Assembly: GCA_029550345.1 (NCBI GenBank)
Contig: JAKPHK010000063.1
Location: forward strand, 108,897 to 172,896
Direction of reading: 5' to 3'
DNA length: 64,000 nt
DNA from: Pseudomonadota bacterium
GTDB lineage: Bacteria; Pseudomonadota; Alphaproteobacteria; Sphingomonadales; Sphingomonadaceae
A program made the translations under genes and the position numbers. Positions 44,723 to 53,479 of the stretch are shown piece by piece. Under the pieces are notes generated by a model. It was given only the letters and a program-made list of their open reading frames with translations. It made no database searches and was not told where the DNA came from. The first letter of the stretch is position 1; each line of letters begins with the position of its first letter.

Positions 44723-44745
44723 CAATTCATCGCGCGATTAAATTG
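44723..44745. promoter_or_regulatory. Operator-like palindrome CAATT-ATCGCGCGAT-AATTG before the CoA-transferase gene
   Basis: A nested inverted repeat lies about 15 bases before the start codon and just ahead of the GGAGAGG ribosome site. The centre ATCGCGCGAT is a perfect palindrome. Position favours a repressor site; no regulator gene is adjacent. Confidence 0.4.
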
Positions 44746-44759
44746 TTTGGAGAGGGTAC

Positions 44760-45818
44760 ATGGCTGGGGTCTTGCAAGGGGTTACCGTAATTGAACTGGC
44801 CGGGATCGGACCGGGGCCATTTTGCGGGATGATGCTGGCCGATCACGGCGCACGGGTTATCCGGGTCGAGCGGCCGGGCGTCAAAGGGCGGTTCGGCGAT
44901 GCCGGCAACCGCGATATCCTCAATCGCAATCGCGAAGTGATCGAGCTTGATCTGAAAGATCCGGCCGGGATCGAAGAAATCAAGCGCATGTCCAGGGATG
45001 CCGATGCACTTATCGAAGGTTACCGTCCCGGCGTCATCGAACGGATGGGGATCGGGCCGGACGAGCTTCTGGCGATCAACCCGAAGCTGGTAATCGGCCG
45101 GATGACCGGCTGGGGACAGGATGGCCCGATGGCGCCGTTGGCCGGTCACGACATCAACTACATCGCCCTGTCCGGTGCGCTGCATTCCTATGGCCGCAAG
45201 GGTGAAAAGCCCAGTTTTCCGGTCAATGCCGTCGGCGATTTCGGCGGTGGCGGGATGATGTTGGCATTCGGTGTGGTTTCGGCGATCCTGCACGCACGAT
45301 CGGGCGGACTCGGCCAGGTTGTCGATTGCGCGATGGTTGATGGGGCGGCGATCCTTTCGGCGATGACCTATACCTTCTTGGGCAATGGCCAGTGGCGTGA
45401 TGAGCGCGGCGTAAACCTGCTCGACGGGGGCACTCATTTCTATGACACCTACGAAACGCGCGACGGCAAATGGATCTCGCTCGGTTCGATCGAGCCGCAG
45501 TTCTATGCGATCCTGATGGAGAAAACCGGGCTTGCGGGCGATCCCGATTTTGCCCAACAGATGAACCCGATGAAGTGGGGTGAACTCAAAGAGCGGATGA
45601 CCGCCCTGATCCTGACCAGGACGCGCGATGAATGGTGCGCGATCATGGACGGGACCGACATCTGTTTTGCCCCGGTTCTGAGCCTCAAGGAGGCGCCGCA
45701 TCACCCCCACAATGTCGCGCGCGCGACCTTTGTCGAAGATGGCGGAATGGTGCAGCCCGCACCGGCACCGCGCTTTTCGGCCACCCCCGCGCCGCCGGTA
45801 AAAATGGCAGGACGTTGA
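44760..45818 (+). CDS. CaiB/BaiF CoA-transferase family protein (alpha-methylacyl-CoA racemase type)
   Basis: The 352 residues start GVLQGVTVIELAGIGPGPFCGMMLADHGARVIRVERPG, the family III CoA-transferase opening. The catalytic Asp is in NAVGDFGGGGMML and there is the conserved GWGQDGP. The short length and the fold variant suit alpha-methylacyl-CoA racemase, which inverts 2-methyl-branched acyl-CoAs for beta-oxidation. A class III CoA-transferase is the alternative. The symporter gene overlaps its stop. Confidence 0.85.
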   Translation: MAGVLQGVTVIELAGIGPGPFCGMMLADHGARVIRVERPGVKGRFGDAGNRDILNRNREVIELDLKDPAGIEEIKRMSRDADALIEGYRPGVIERMGIGPDELLAINPKLVIGRMTGWGQDGPMAPLAGHDINYIALSGALHSYGRKGEKPSFPVNAVGDFGGGGMMLAFGVVSAILHARSGGLGQVVDCAMVDGAAILSAMTYTFLGNGQWRDERGVNLLDGGTHFYDTYETRDGKWISLGSIEPQFYAILMEKTGLAGDPDFAQQMNPMKWGELKERMTALILTRTRDEWCAIMDGTDICFAPVLSLKEAPHHPHNVARATFVEDGGMVQPAPAPRFSATPAPPVKMAGR

Positions 45819-46768
45819 CCCTTCTCACCCGGATAGATCCGATGGTCCGGCTACTGGTGCTGGCAATCCTGCTGGCCCTGACCGTACCCGTTACTGGAGA
45901 GACCCGGGCGGTCGCGCAGATGGTCGCCAATGCGGCGGTGTTCCTGCTGTTCTTCCTCAACGGCCTGCGCCTGCCCCGGCATGAGGTGGCGGCAGGACTG
46001 GGCAACCACCGCCTGCTCTGGCCACTGGTCGGCTGGTGTTTTGGTGCCATGGCGCTCATCGGTTGGTTGCTTTGGCAGGCGGGGCAGGGCTGGATGCCGC
46101 CTCTGATCGCCCTGGGGTTCCTCTATCTCGGATGCCTGCCGTCAACGGTGCAATCGGCCACGGCTTACTCTTCGCTGGCCGGGGGGAATGTGGCGAGCTC
46201 GGTTGTCGCCGCGGCTTTGCTGAACCTGCTTGGCGTATTCGTCACCGCACCGCTGTTTTCCTTGCTTGGCGGGGGCGGGGCGGCGCAGTTTCATGGTGAT
46301 GCCCTGCTCAAGGTCGTGATGATCCTGCTGGTACCCTTCATGCTGGGGCAGGTCATGCAGGGGAGCCTTTCGGGCTGGATCAAGGAGAACCGCCAGTTGA
46401 CCGTCTGGTTCGATCGCGGCTCGATTGCGATTGCGGTCTTCGTGGCATTTTCAGGCGCGGTTGAGCAACGCTTCTGGCAAAAGGTTGAGCCGATCGGATG
46501 GCTTTGGCTGGCTGGCGGGGTGGCGCTGTTCCTGGCGCTGGGACATTCCGGCGCTTGGATGCTCGGTCGGATGATGCGTCTTGATCGTGCCAACCGGATT
46601 TCGATGCTGTTTGCGGGCGCCCAGAAGAGCATCGCCATGGGCGCGCCGCTGGCGGCGGTGCTGTTTGCTCCGGCGGTGGCGGGCGTGGTTTTGCTGCCGA
46701 TCCTGCTCTATCATCTGGCGCAGCTGGTTATCGCCGCACCGATCGCCGCCCGGCTCAGTCGGCCCTGA
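45815..46768 (+). CDS. Bile acid:sodium symporter-like protein, YfeH type
   Basis: The 317 residues are mostly membrane helices (about ten), opening LTRIDPMVRLLVLAILLALTVPV and FLLFFLNGLRLP as in YfeH-type SBF-like proteins. I use a TTG start overlapping the CoA-transferase stop because the preceding IDP stretch is part of the family N terminus; the ATG at 45842 would lose it. Substrate unknown; family members move organic anions. It overlaps the convergent DUF475 gene by 14 bases. Confidence 0.8.
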   Translation: MTLLTRIDPMVRLLVLAILLALTVPVTGETRAVAQMVANAAVFLLFFLNGLRLPRHEVAAGLGNHRLLWPLVGWCFGAMALIGWLLWQAGQGWMPPLIALGFLYLGCLPSTVQSATAYSSLAGGNVASSVVAAALLNLLGVFVTAPLFSLLGGGGAAQFHGDALLKVVMILLVPFMLGQVMQGSLSGWIKENRQLTVWFDRGSIAIAVFVAFSGAVEQRFWQKVEPIGWLWLAGGVALFLALGHSGAWMLGRMMRLDRANRISMLFAGAQKSIAMGAPLAAVLFAPAVAGVVLLPILLYHLAQLVIAAPIAARLSRP

Positions 46769-47822
46769 CGGCGTCCTCGATTTCGTGTTCGGCATTGCGG
46801 GCGTTGTGCCGCACCGACCACCACAGCGACAGTCCGATCAATACTGCGCCAATCACCCCGGTTATCGTTTCGGGAATGTGGAAGACGGCTGAAAACAGCA
46901 TGATCGCGCCAAGGACGATGATTGCCCAGAAGGCGCCGTGTTCCAGATAGCGGTATTCAGCCAGGGTGCCCTGCTTGACCAGATGGATCGTCATCGACCG
47001 TACGAACATGGCGCCGATCGAAAGCCCCAGTGCGATGATTACCATGTTGTTGGACAGGGCAAAGGCACCGATCACGCCGTCAAAACTGAACGAAGCGTCC
47101 AGCACGTTGAGGTAAAGGAAACCGCCAAGCCCGGACCTTACCACTACGCCTTGCAGCTTTGCCGCTTCGTCACGCATTTCAAGGATGGTGCTGATCGCTT
47201 CGACCGCAATGAAAGTTACCAGCCCCAAGGTGCCTGCAACCATGAAGGTCAGCGCGTCCTCGGTCGGTAGCATTCGGGAAATACCATAGATCACGAGCAG
47301 CAGCAGTGCGATTTCCGCGGCCTTGATGTTCGAGACGAGCCGCAGCTTGGCCTCGATCCAGGTGATCCAGTCCACTTCCTTTTCACCGTCAAAGAAGAAG
47401 GTCAGGCCAACCATGGCAAGGAAGGCTCCGCCGAACCCGGCGATGCCGACGTGGGCACTGGATACGATCTCCTCGTACCGTTTCGGGTCATGGAGCGAGA
47501 GGTCGAGCGCAGCGAGCGGGCCCAGCCCGGCGGCGATCGCCACGATTGCCAGCGGGAACACGATCCGCATTCCGAACACCGCGATGACCATCCCCCAGGT
47601 CAGGAAACGGCGCTGCCAGATATCGTCCATGTCCTTCAGTACCGCCGCATTGACCACGGCATTGTCGAACGACAGCGAAATCTCGAGTATCGCCAGGACG
47701 ACCACGATCCACAGAATGGAGGCCGTCGCGGCCAGATTTCCGGTCAGTGACCAGCCATACCACCCGGCAAGACCAAGGCAGGCCAGGGTGAACAGGATCG
47801 AGAACTTGTAAAAGCGCAGCAC
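46755..47822 (-). CDS. DUF475 family integral membrane protein (TerC-like)
   Basis: The 355 residues hold about nine helices. The conserved acidic membrane motifs SLSFDNAVVNAAVL and VLDASFSFDGVIGAFAL are the TerC-type metal-binding repeats. TerC proteins are linked to tellurite resistance and, in several bacteria, manganese efflux. I chose the GTG at 47822, which has GGGGA upstream; the ORF extends 54 codons further into the panB end. The gene follows panB on the same strand. Confidence 0.82.
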   Translation of the reverse strand: MLRFYKFSILFTLACLGLAGWYGWSLTGNLAATASILWIVVVLAILEISLSFDNAVVNAAVLKDMDDIWQRRFLTWGMVIAVFGMRIVFPLAIVAIAAGLGPLAALDLSLHDPKRYEEIVSSAHVGIAGFGGAFLAMVGLTFFFDGEKEVDWITWIEAKLRLVSNIKAAEIALLLLVIYGISRMLPTEDALTFMVAGTLGLVTFIAVEAISTILEMRDEAAKLQGVVVRSGLGGFLYLNVLDASFSFDGVIGAFALSNNMVIIALGLSIGAMFVRSMTIHLVKQGTLAEYRYLEHGAFWAIIVLGAIMLFSAVFHIPETITGVIGAVLIGLSLWWSVRHNARNAEHEIEDAVRAD

Positions 47823-47856
47823 CGGCTGTTCCCCAAGGTTGAAAGCGGCTTGCGCC

Positions 47857-48726
47857 CTATTTGGGTTGATAAGTCTGTTCAATCCCCGGGAAGGTTCTTT
47901 CCCGAACCTCTGCGGCATAACGCTCCGCCGCGGATGAGATCGTGCTGGCGATATCCTCATAGCGTTTGACGAAACGCGGGACACGCTCGAACATTCCCAG
48001 CATATCTTCGGTCACCAGAACCTGCCCGTCGCACTGTGCAGAAGCACCGATCCCGATCGTCGGGCATTTGATCGCCTGGGTAACCGCGATCGCGATCGGC
48101 TCGACCACGCCTTCAACCACTACGGCGAAAGCACCGGCATCGTCCAGCGCCTTGGCGTCGGCGACGATTTTGTCCGCCTCGGCCTGGCTGCGTCCGCGAG
48201 CGTTGTAACCGCCCAAAACGTTGACTGCCTGCGGGGTCAGGCCGACGTGGCCCATTACCGGAATTCCGCGCTGGCTGAGGAAGGCGACGGTCTCGGCCAT
48301 GGCTGCCCCGCCTTCAAGCTTTACCGCGGCGCAGCCGGTTTCCTTGAGCAGCCTTGCGGCACTATCGAAGGCTTGCTGCGGTGATGCTTCATAGGCACCA
48401 AACGGCATATCAACCACCACTGCAGCGTGATACGAACCCCGGACCACGGCACTACCATGGGCCGCCATCATTTCCAGCGTGACCGGAACCGAACTGGGCA
48501 GGCCATAGATCACCTGTCCGAGCGAATCTCCGACCAGCAGCAAATCGCAGTGCGCATCGAGCAGCTGGGCCTGCCGCGCGGTATAGGCGGTCAGCATCAC
48601 GATCGGTTCGGCGGTTACGCCATCGACCTTGCGTTTGCGGATCGCCGGGATCGTCAGCCGTTTCATCGGCGCGGGAGTGGGATTGGCGCGGCTGGTGGCC
48701 GTATCGAGCTGAAAAGTGGTGGACAT
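47857..48726 (-). CDS. panB: 3-methyl-2-oxobutanoate hydroxymethyltransferase
   Basis: PanB makes ketopantoate from 2-oxoisovalerate and methylene-THF, the first step of pantothenate synthesis. The 289 residues form a TIM barrel with [54 protein letters not shown] and PTIGIGAS. The N-terminal 20 residues are a variable extension, so the true start could be the internal ATG of MKRLTIPA. panC is not adjacent. Confidence 0.94.
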   Translation of the reverse strand: MSTTFQLDTATSRANPTPAPMKRLTIPAIRKRKVDGVTAEPIVMLTAYTARQAQLLDAHCDLLLVGDSLGQVIYGLPSSVPVTLEMMAAHGSAVVRGSYHAAVVVDMPFGAYEASPQQAFDSAARLLKETGCAAVKLEGGAAMAETVAFLSQRGIPVMGHVGLTPQAVNVLGGYNARGRSQAEADKIVADAKALDDAGAFAVVVEGVVEPIAIAVTQAIKCPTIGIGASAQCDGQVLVTEDMLGMFERVPRFVKRYEDIASTISSAAERYAAEVRERTFPGIEQTYQPK

Positions 48727-48826
48727 GGCGGGTCTTTAGCCGCTCCGCCCATTCTGGGGAAGGCTTGGCAGTTAGCGCTTGCCATCGCCCGGCTTGCCGT
48801 TAGCTTCGCGGCCCAGGGAAAGACAC

Positions 48827-48849
48827 CGGCCCGGCGCTGTTCCGGGCCG
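48827..48849 (+). other. Strong hairpin in the leader of the amino acid permease gene
   Basis: CGGCCCGG and CCGGGCCG form a perfect 8-bp stem with a seven-base loop, 20 bases before the permease ATG. No T-run follows closely, so it is an mRNA leader structure rather than a terminator. Confidence 0.45.
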
Positions 48850-48868
48850 TCAAATTTAGGGGAAGTGC

Positions 48869-50431
48869 ATGTTCGGACGCGTCAAACCTTTGGACGCCAT
48901 CCTGGCCACAGCCGAAAAGAAATCGCTCCATCGCTCGCTTGGGCCGGTGCAGCTTACCCTTCTTGGGGTAGGCGCGATTATCGGCACCGGGATCTTCGTT
49001 CTCACCGCCGAAGCCGCGCAAAAGGCCGGCCCCGGCATGATGTGGAGCTTCGTGATCGCCGGGTTCGTCTGTGCGGTGGCGGCGCTGTGCTATTCGGAAC
49101 TGGCGTCCATGGTCCCGGTTTCGGGTTCGGCCTATACCTATACCTATGCCGTGATGGGGGAACTGCTGGCCTGGATGGTCGGCTGGGCGCTGATCCTCGA
49201 ATATGCGGTCGCGGCTTCTGCGGTCTGTGTCGGCTGGTCAGGCTATTTCGTGGGGTTGCTGCGCGACTATGTCGGGATAACGATACCTGCGGCATTGGCC
49301 AACGGGCCTTCGGCGGGCGGGATCATCAACCTGCCCGCGCTGACGATCGGCCTGCTGGTTACCTGGCTGCTGATGATCGGCACCTCGGAAAGCGCCAAGG
49401 TCAACGCCGTGCTCGTCACGATCAAGGTTGCTGCGCTGACGCTGTTCGTCTTCGCTACTTTTAAGTACCTCAACAACGATACCGGAAACTTCACGCCGTT
49501 CACGCCGAATGGCTGGGGGATCATCGGGGTCGGCGGGGCCGCCGCCTCGATCTTCTTCGCCTATGTCGGCTTTGACGCCGTTTCCACTGCGGCCGAAGAA
49601 ACCAAGGACCCGCAACGCAACGTTCCGATCGGACTGATCGGGAGCCTTGCGATCTGCACGGTCTTCTATCTGCTAGTGGCGGGCGGCGCGATCGGCGCGA
49701 TCGGTGCACAGCCGGTGACCGGCCTTGGCGGTGAAGTCCTCTCGCCGGGTTCGAAGGAACTGGCGGAACGCTGCGCTTCGCTGATGGCCGTTGGTCAGGA
49801 ACCGCTGGCTTGCTCGAAGGAAGCCCTTGCGCACGTCCTGAAGTCGATCGGCTGGACCAAGCTGGGCGGCGTGATCGGCCTTGCTGCCGGTCTGGCGCTG
49901 CCCTCGGTGATCCTGATGATGCTGTTCGGCCAGACCCGCATCTTCTTCGTCATGGCCCGCGATGGCCTGCTGCCGGAAAAGCTCGCCACTATCCATCCCA
50001 AGTGGAAGACCCCACATATCGTGACTGCGATCACCGGCGTGTTCGTGGCGGCGGCCGCAGCCTTTTTGCCGGTCGGCAAGCTGGCGGACATCTCCAACTC
50101 GGGCACGCTGTTTGCCTTCTTCATGGTGGCGATCGCGGTGCTGGTGCTGCGCCTCAAGGAGCCGGATCGGCATCGTCCGTTCAAGACCCCGCTGATCTGG
50201 CTCACCGCGCCTTTGGCGATCGTCGGAACGCTGGCGCTCTATCTGCTGCTGCCCTTTGACGCCAAGATGGTGCTGCCGGTCTGGGGTGCGCTGGGTCTTT
50301 TGATCTACTTCGCATACAGCCGCAGCCGCAGCCACGTTGGCCTTGGCCGGGTGGAAGTGCATGAAGATGATCCCGATGCCCCGCAGCAGCCGGTTGCGCC
50401 GCTACCCGGCGGGATCGATATCAACGACTGA
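48869..50431 (+). CDS. APC family amino acid permease
   Basis: The 520-residue protein has 12-14 hydrophobic helices. VGAIIGTGIFVLTAEAAQKAGPG is the conserved first helix with the substrate-binding glycines, and GSAYTYTYAVMGELLAWMVGWALILEYAVAAS follows. The layout is that of the cationic amino acid transporter/YfnA branch, inner membrane. Substrate unassigned. It ends in an intrinsic terminator. Confidence 0.9.
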   Translation: MFGRVKPLDAILATAEKKSLHRSLGPVQLTLLGVGAIIGTGIFVLTAEAAQKAGPGMMWSFVIAGFVCAVAALCYSELASMVPVSGSAYTYTYAVMGELLAWMVGWALILEYAVAASAVCVGWSGYFVGLLRDYVGITIPAALANGPSAGGIINLPALTIGLLVTWLLMIGTSESAKVNAVLVTIKVAALTLFVFATFKYLNNDTGNFTPFTPNGWGIIGVGGAAASIFFAYVGFDAVSTAAEETKDPQRNVPIGLIGSLAICTVFYLLVAGGAIGAIGAQPVTGLGGEVLSPGSKELAERCASLMAVGQEPLACSKEALAHVLKSIGWTKLGGVIGLAAGLALPSVILMMLFGQTRIFFVMARDGLLPEKLATIHPKWKTPHIVTAITGVFVAAAAAFLPVGKLADISNSGTLFAFFMVAIAVLVLRLKEPDRHRPFKTPLIWLTAPLAIVGTLALYLLLPFDAKMVLPVWGALGLLIYFAYSRSRSHVGLGRVEVHEDDPDAPQQPVAPLPGGIDIND

Positions 50432-50454
50432 CCTGGCTTCCAGGTGAGGGAAGA

Positions 50455-50491
50455 AGGGCCGTTTCCGCAAGGGAGCGGCCCTTTTCCTTTT
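50455..50491 (+). terminator. Rho-independent terminator after the amino acid permease gene
   Basis: AGGGCCG pairs with CGGCCCT, followed by TTTTCCTTTT. It lies 24 bases after the stop codon. Confidence 0.85.
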
Positions 50492-50613
50492 GCCGCGCGG
50501 CCTGTGCCATGGCGCGGGGGTGAGTGGGCGATTACAGGCTGGGTGCATTCCGGATCGACACCCGTCCGGCCAATGTCAAAATGTCGCAATTCTGAATCGA
50601 ACGCGCAATATTC

Positions 50614-50640
50614 GTCATTAAGGCGTCATAAAACCTTCAT
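50614..50640 (+). promoter_or_regulatory. Pho-box-like triple direct repeat upstream of the DUF2490 gene
   Basis: TCAT cores occur at 50615, 50626 and 50637, spaced exactly 11 bases, as GTCATTAAGGC, GTCATAAAACC, TTCATAG. PhoB sites are 11-base direct repeats resembling TGTCATAAA. The match is partial and the third unit is degenerate. Confidence 0.5.
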
Positions 50641-50679
50641 AGTGGCGACGACGCAGACAAATTCCAGGAGAGCCGCCCG

Positions 50680-51354
50680 ATGCGCCGCCACACCATTCCT
50701 GCCATTTTTGCCGCAATGGCTGCCCTGATCGCCAGTCCCGCCATGGCGAACGAGGATACCCAGGCCTGGGGCACCGTCACCATCAAGGCGGCGCTGCCCG
50801 ACGATTTCAAGATCGAAAACGAATTGGTGTTCCGCACCAGCGATGCCAAGGGCTTCTATGAGCTTGAGAACAACTTCATGCTGGGCCGCAAGGTCGGCGA
50901 TGGGGTGACGGTGTGGCTGGGCTACACCTTCAACCCGCAATACAGCCACGGCACCTTCACCCGCCGCGAGCACCGCTTTCGTCAGCAGGTCAACTTTGAC
51001 AGCATCGCCACGCTCGGCAAGGTGAAGGTGAGCGGCCGGGTCAGGCTGGAAGAACGGTGGCGGGAAGGCATTTCGGAAACGGGCTGGCGCCTGCGCCCCC
51101 AGATCAAGGCATCGATGCCGCTGACGGGAAAGCTCAAGCTGTCTGTTGCCAGCGAATCGTTCTTCAACCTCAACACCAATTCGTTCCAGACGAACGGCGG
51201 CCTTGACCGGCTCCGCAATTCGATTGCGGTTTCCGCTCCCCTGAACAAGGTGGTGAGTATTGAAGCCGGATACCTCAATCAGCACGGTTTCGTGCCGAAC
51301 GGGCCGGACAAGAGCGATCATGTGTTGACTATGGGGCTGACGGCCTCGTTCTGA
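50680..51354 (+). CDS. DUF2490 domain outer-membrane/exported protein
   Basis: The 224 residues start with a Sec signal (RRHTIPAIFAAMAALIASPAMA). The rest alternates hydrophobic and polar residues and ends in DHVLTMGLTASF with a terminal phenylalanine, a hallmark of outer-membrane beta barrels. REHRFRQQVNF and RVRLEERW are typical of DUF2490. The role is unknown. The Pho-box-like repeat upstream suggests a link to phosphate supply. Confidence 0.8.
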   Translation: MRRHTIPAIFAAMAALIASPAMANEDTQAWGTVTIKAALPDDFKIENELVFRTSDAKGFYELENNFMLGRKVGDGVTVWLGYTFNPQYSHGTFTRREHRFRQQVNFDSIATLGKVKVSGRVRLEERWREGISETGWRLRPQIKASMPLTGKLKLSVASESFFNLNTNSFQTNGGLDRLRNSIAVSAPLNKVVSIEAGYLNQHGFVPNGPDKSDHVLTMGLTASF

Positions 51355-51378
51355 AAACCGATCGACCGCAACAGAACA

Positions 51379-51405
51379 CGCCCCTGCCGGAAGCCGGTGG
51401 GGGCG
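51379..51405 (+). terminator. Stem-loop after the DUF2490 gene
   Basis: CGCCCC-T-GCCGG pairs with CCGGT-GGGGCG around AAG. There is no clear T-run after it, so termination efficiency is uncertain. Confidence 0.55.
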
Positions 51406-51451
51406 CTGTGCATTTCAGTCAGAAATGAAAACGCCCACCTGCGCTTCCGGT

Positions 51452-51527
51452 TGGTGACCCCTACGGGACTCGAACCCGTGTTTCAGCCGTGAAAGGGCCG
51501 CGTCCTAGACCGCTAGACGAAGGGGCC
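51452..51527 (-). tRNA. tRNA-Glu (anticodon TTC)
   Basis: On the minus strand GGCCCCT pairs with AGGGGTC, with discriminator A and encoded CCA. The D-arm is GTCTAGCGGTCTAGGAC, anticodon loop CTTTCAC gives TTC, and the T-arm contains GGTTCGAGTCC. The coordinates include CCA (76 nt). Confidence 0.96.
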
Positions 51528-51606
51528 ACACCGGCTGCGCGGTGGGCAGGCCCGCGCCTTTAGGCAAGGAGTGAAGGGGGGTCAAGAGGGCAATGGAAAG
51601 AATGTT

Positions 51607-53388
51607 TCAATCGGCGAAGGCGGCATCATCGACATGGAGTTCCGCCTGGGGGCGACTGGCCCAGTCATCGATCTTCGCGCGGCCTGCCAGCCACAGCCGC
51701 CGGTGGTGGGTGGCGTTGAGCAGAACCTGGCCCAGTTCGGTGGATGCTGCGCGAAATGCGATCGCCTTGAAGCTGGCGCCATCATCACCGCGCACGATCA
51801 TCCTGACGTGATCGGTGCCGACCAGATCGGCCTTGACCATCCGCACCGGCCCCACAGCAACCCTGGGGCCCGGCCAACCCATGCCATAAGGACCCGCGCT
51901 TTCCAGCTCCTCGACCAGATGCGGTGTCAATCCGCCGGGAGCGATCGCCAGATCGAGCAGCAGCGACTGGTTGGCCATGGCCGCCGTAACGGTCGTACCA
52001 AGCTGCTCATCGAGCCACTGCGCCAAGGCATCGAGCCGCGCGGGATCGACAGTCAGTCCTGCGGCCATCGCGTGCCCGCCGCCGGCGACCAGCAGGCCAA
52101 GCTCGCGGGCGGCAATGATCGCTGCGCCCAGGTCCACCCCGGCAATTGATCGCCCTGAACCCTTACCGTTTCCGGCCTCGTCGGCGTCGAGTGCGATCAC
52201 CAGGGTTGGCTTTCCGGTCTTTTCCTTGATTCGCCCGGCGACGATGCCGATCACGCCGGGGTGCCAACCGCGCCCTGCCAGGACCAGCACGGCCCGGTTG
52301 TGCTGGGCATCGACCTGCGCCTCTGCCGCTTCCTGCACCATCGCTTCGATTGCGCGGCGTTCTTCATTGAGCGCTGAAAGCTGGGTCGCGATTCGGCGGG
52401 CCTCTTCGGGATCGTCGGTGGTCAGCAGCCGCACGCCAAGGGTCGATTCGCCGACCCGGCCTCCGGCATTGATTCGCGGGCCAAGCGCAAAGCCCAGATC
52501 GCTGCACACCGGTGCGCGGGTCAGGCGGCTGGCATCGATCAGGGCGGACAGGCCAACTCCATCGCGCCGGGCCATCACTTTCAGTCCCTGTGCCACGAAG
52601 GCGCGGTTGAGGCCGTGCAGCGCCGCCACGTCGGCCACGGTGCCAAGGGCAACCAGATCGAGCAGGGCAAACAGGTCTGGCTCGCGGCGGCCCTGGAAAT
52701 AGCCGCGCCCGCGCAGCACCCGGACGGTCGCCACCGCCAGCAGAAAGGCCACGCCAACAGCGGCCAGATGGCCATGCGCGGCGGCCTCGTCGGCCTCGTC
52801 AAGGCGGTTGGGATTGACGAGAGCCACCGCCGGCGGCAGCTGCGCCGCGCATTTGTGGTGATCGACCACGATTACCTCAACCCCGGCATCGCGGGCCATG
52901 GTCAGGGCCTGATGGGCCATCGCGCCGCAATCGACGGTGACGACCAGTTTTGCGCCTTGCTCCCCCAGCCGCACCAGCGCCTCGCCCGAGGGGCCATAGC
53001 CTTCGAGCAGGCGATCGGGGATATAGTGATCGGCATCGTGCCCCAGCGCCCGCAACAGGCGGATCAGCAGTGCCGCGCTGGTCGCCCCATCGACATCGTA
53101 ATCGCCATAGACGGTCACCGCCTCCCGCCGCTCAACCGCATCGGCCAGCCGCTCTGCGGCGGTTTCCATGTCACGAAACAATGCCGGGTCGGGCAGGAAC
53201 GAGCGCAGCGATGGGTTGCGGTGGCGCTCAAGATCGTCCGGCGGCACCCCGCGTGAAAGCAGCAGCTGCGCAACGATATCGTGATCGAGGCTGTTATGCC
53301 CGGCAAGATCCATGTTCCCGCCGCGCCAGCGCCAGCTGCGGCCCTGAAGCGAACGATCGATGCCGAGGATCGAGGGAGGCGATTCCAT
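51607..53388 (-). CDS. recJ: Single-stranded-DNA-specific exonuclease RecJ
   Basis: RecJ degrades single-stranded DNA 5' to 3' in recombination and repair. The 593 residues contain the DHH-superfamily motifs VYGDYDVDGATSAALL, VTVDCGAM, VIVVDHHKC, then DLVALGTVADVA, and the DHHA1 motif GGGHAMAAGL. C-terminal OB-like domain is present. TAGGAG upstream of the ATG supports the start. It is divergent from the secreted-protein gene. Confidence 0.96.
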   Translation of the reverse strand: MESPPSILGIDRSLQGRSWRWRGGNMDLAGHNSLDHDIVAQLLLSRGVPPDDLERHRNPSLRSFLPDPALFRDMETAAERLADAVERREAVTVYGDYDVDGATSAALLIRLLRALGHDADHYIPDRLLEGYGPSGEALVRLGEQGAKLVVTVDCGAMAHQALTMARDAGVEVIVVDHHKCAAQLPPAVALVNPNRLDEADEAAAHGHLAAVGVAFLLAVATVRVLRGRGYFQGRREPDLFALLDLVALGTVADVAALHGLNRAFVAQGLKVMARRDGVGLSALIDASRLTRAPVCSDLGFALGPRINAGGRVGESTLGVRLLTTDDPEEARRIATQLSALNEERRAIEAMVQEAAEAQVDAQHNRAVLVLAGRGWHPGVIGIVAGRIKEKTGKPTLVIALDADEAGNGKGSGRSIAGVDLGAAIIAARELGLLVAGGGHAMAAGLTVDPARLDALAQWLDEQLGTTVTAAMANQSLLLDLAIAPGGLTPHLVEELESAGPYGMGWPGPRVAVGPVRMVKADLVGTDHVRMIVRGDDGASFKAIAFRAASTELGQVLLNATHHRRLWLAGRAKIDDWASRPQAELHVDDAAFAD

Positions 53389-53479
53389 ATTCGTCTCCTA
53401 GCCATGCCTGTCGATATTTGACAATTCTCATTGCCGAACGGCTCTATTGTGTGGCCCCTCGTCCCAAGGAGGATCCAAC

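Noticed and set aside
45842-46768. ATG at 45842 as start of the symporter
   Set aside because: It would remove the conserved IDP stretch of the YfeH-type N terminus; the TTG overlapping the previous stop fits better, though not proven.
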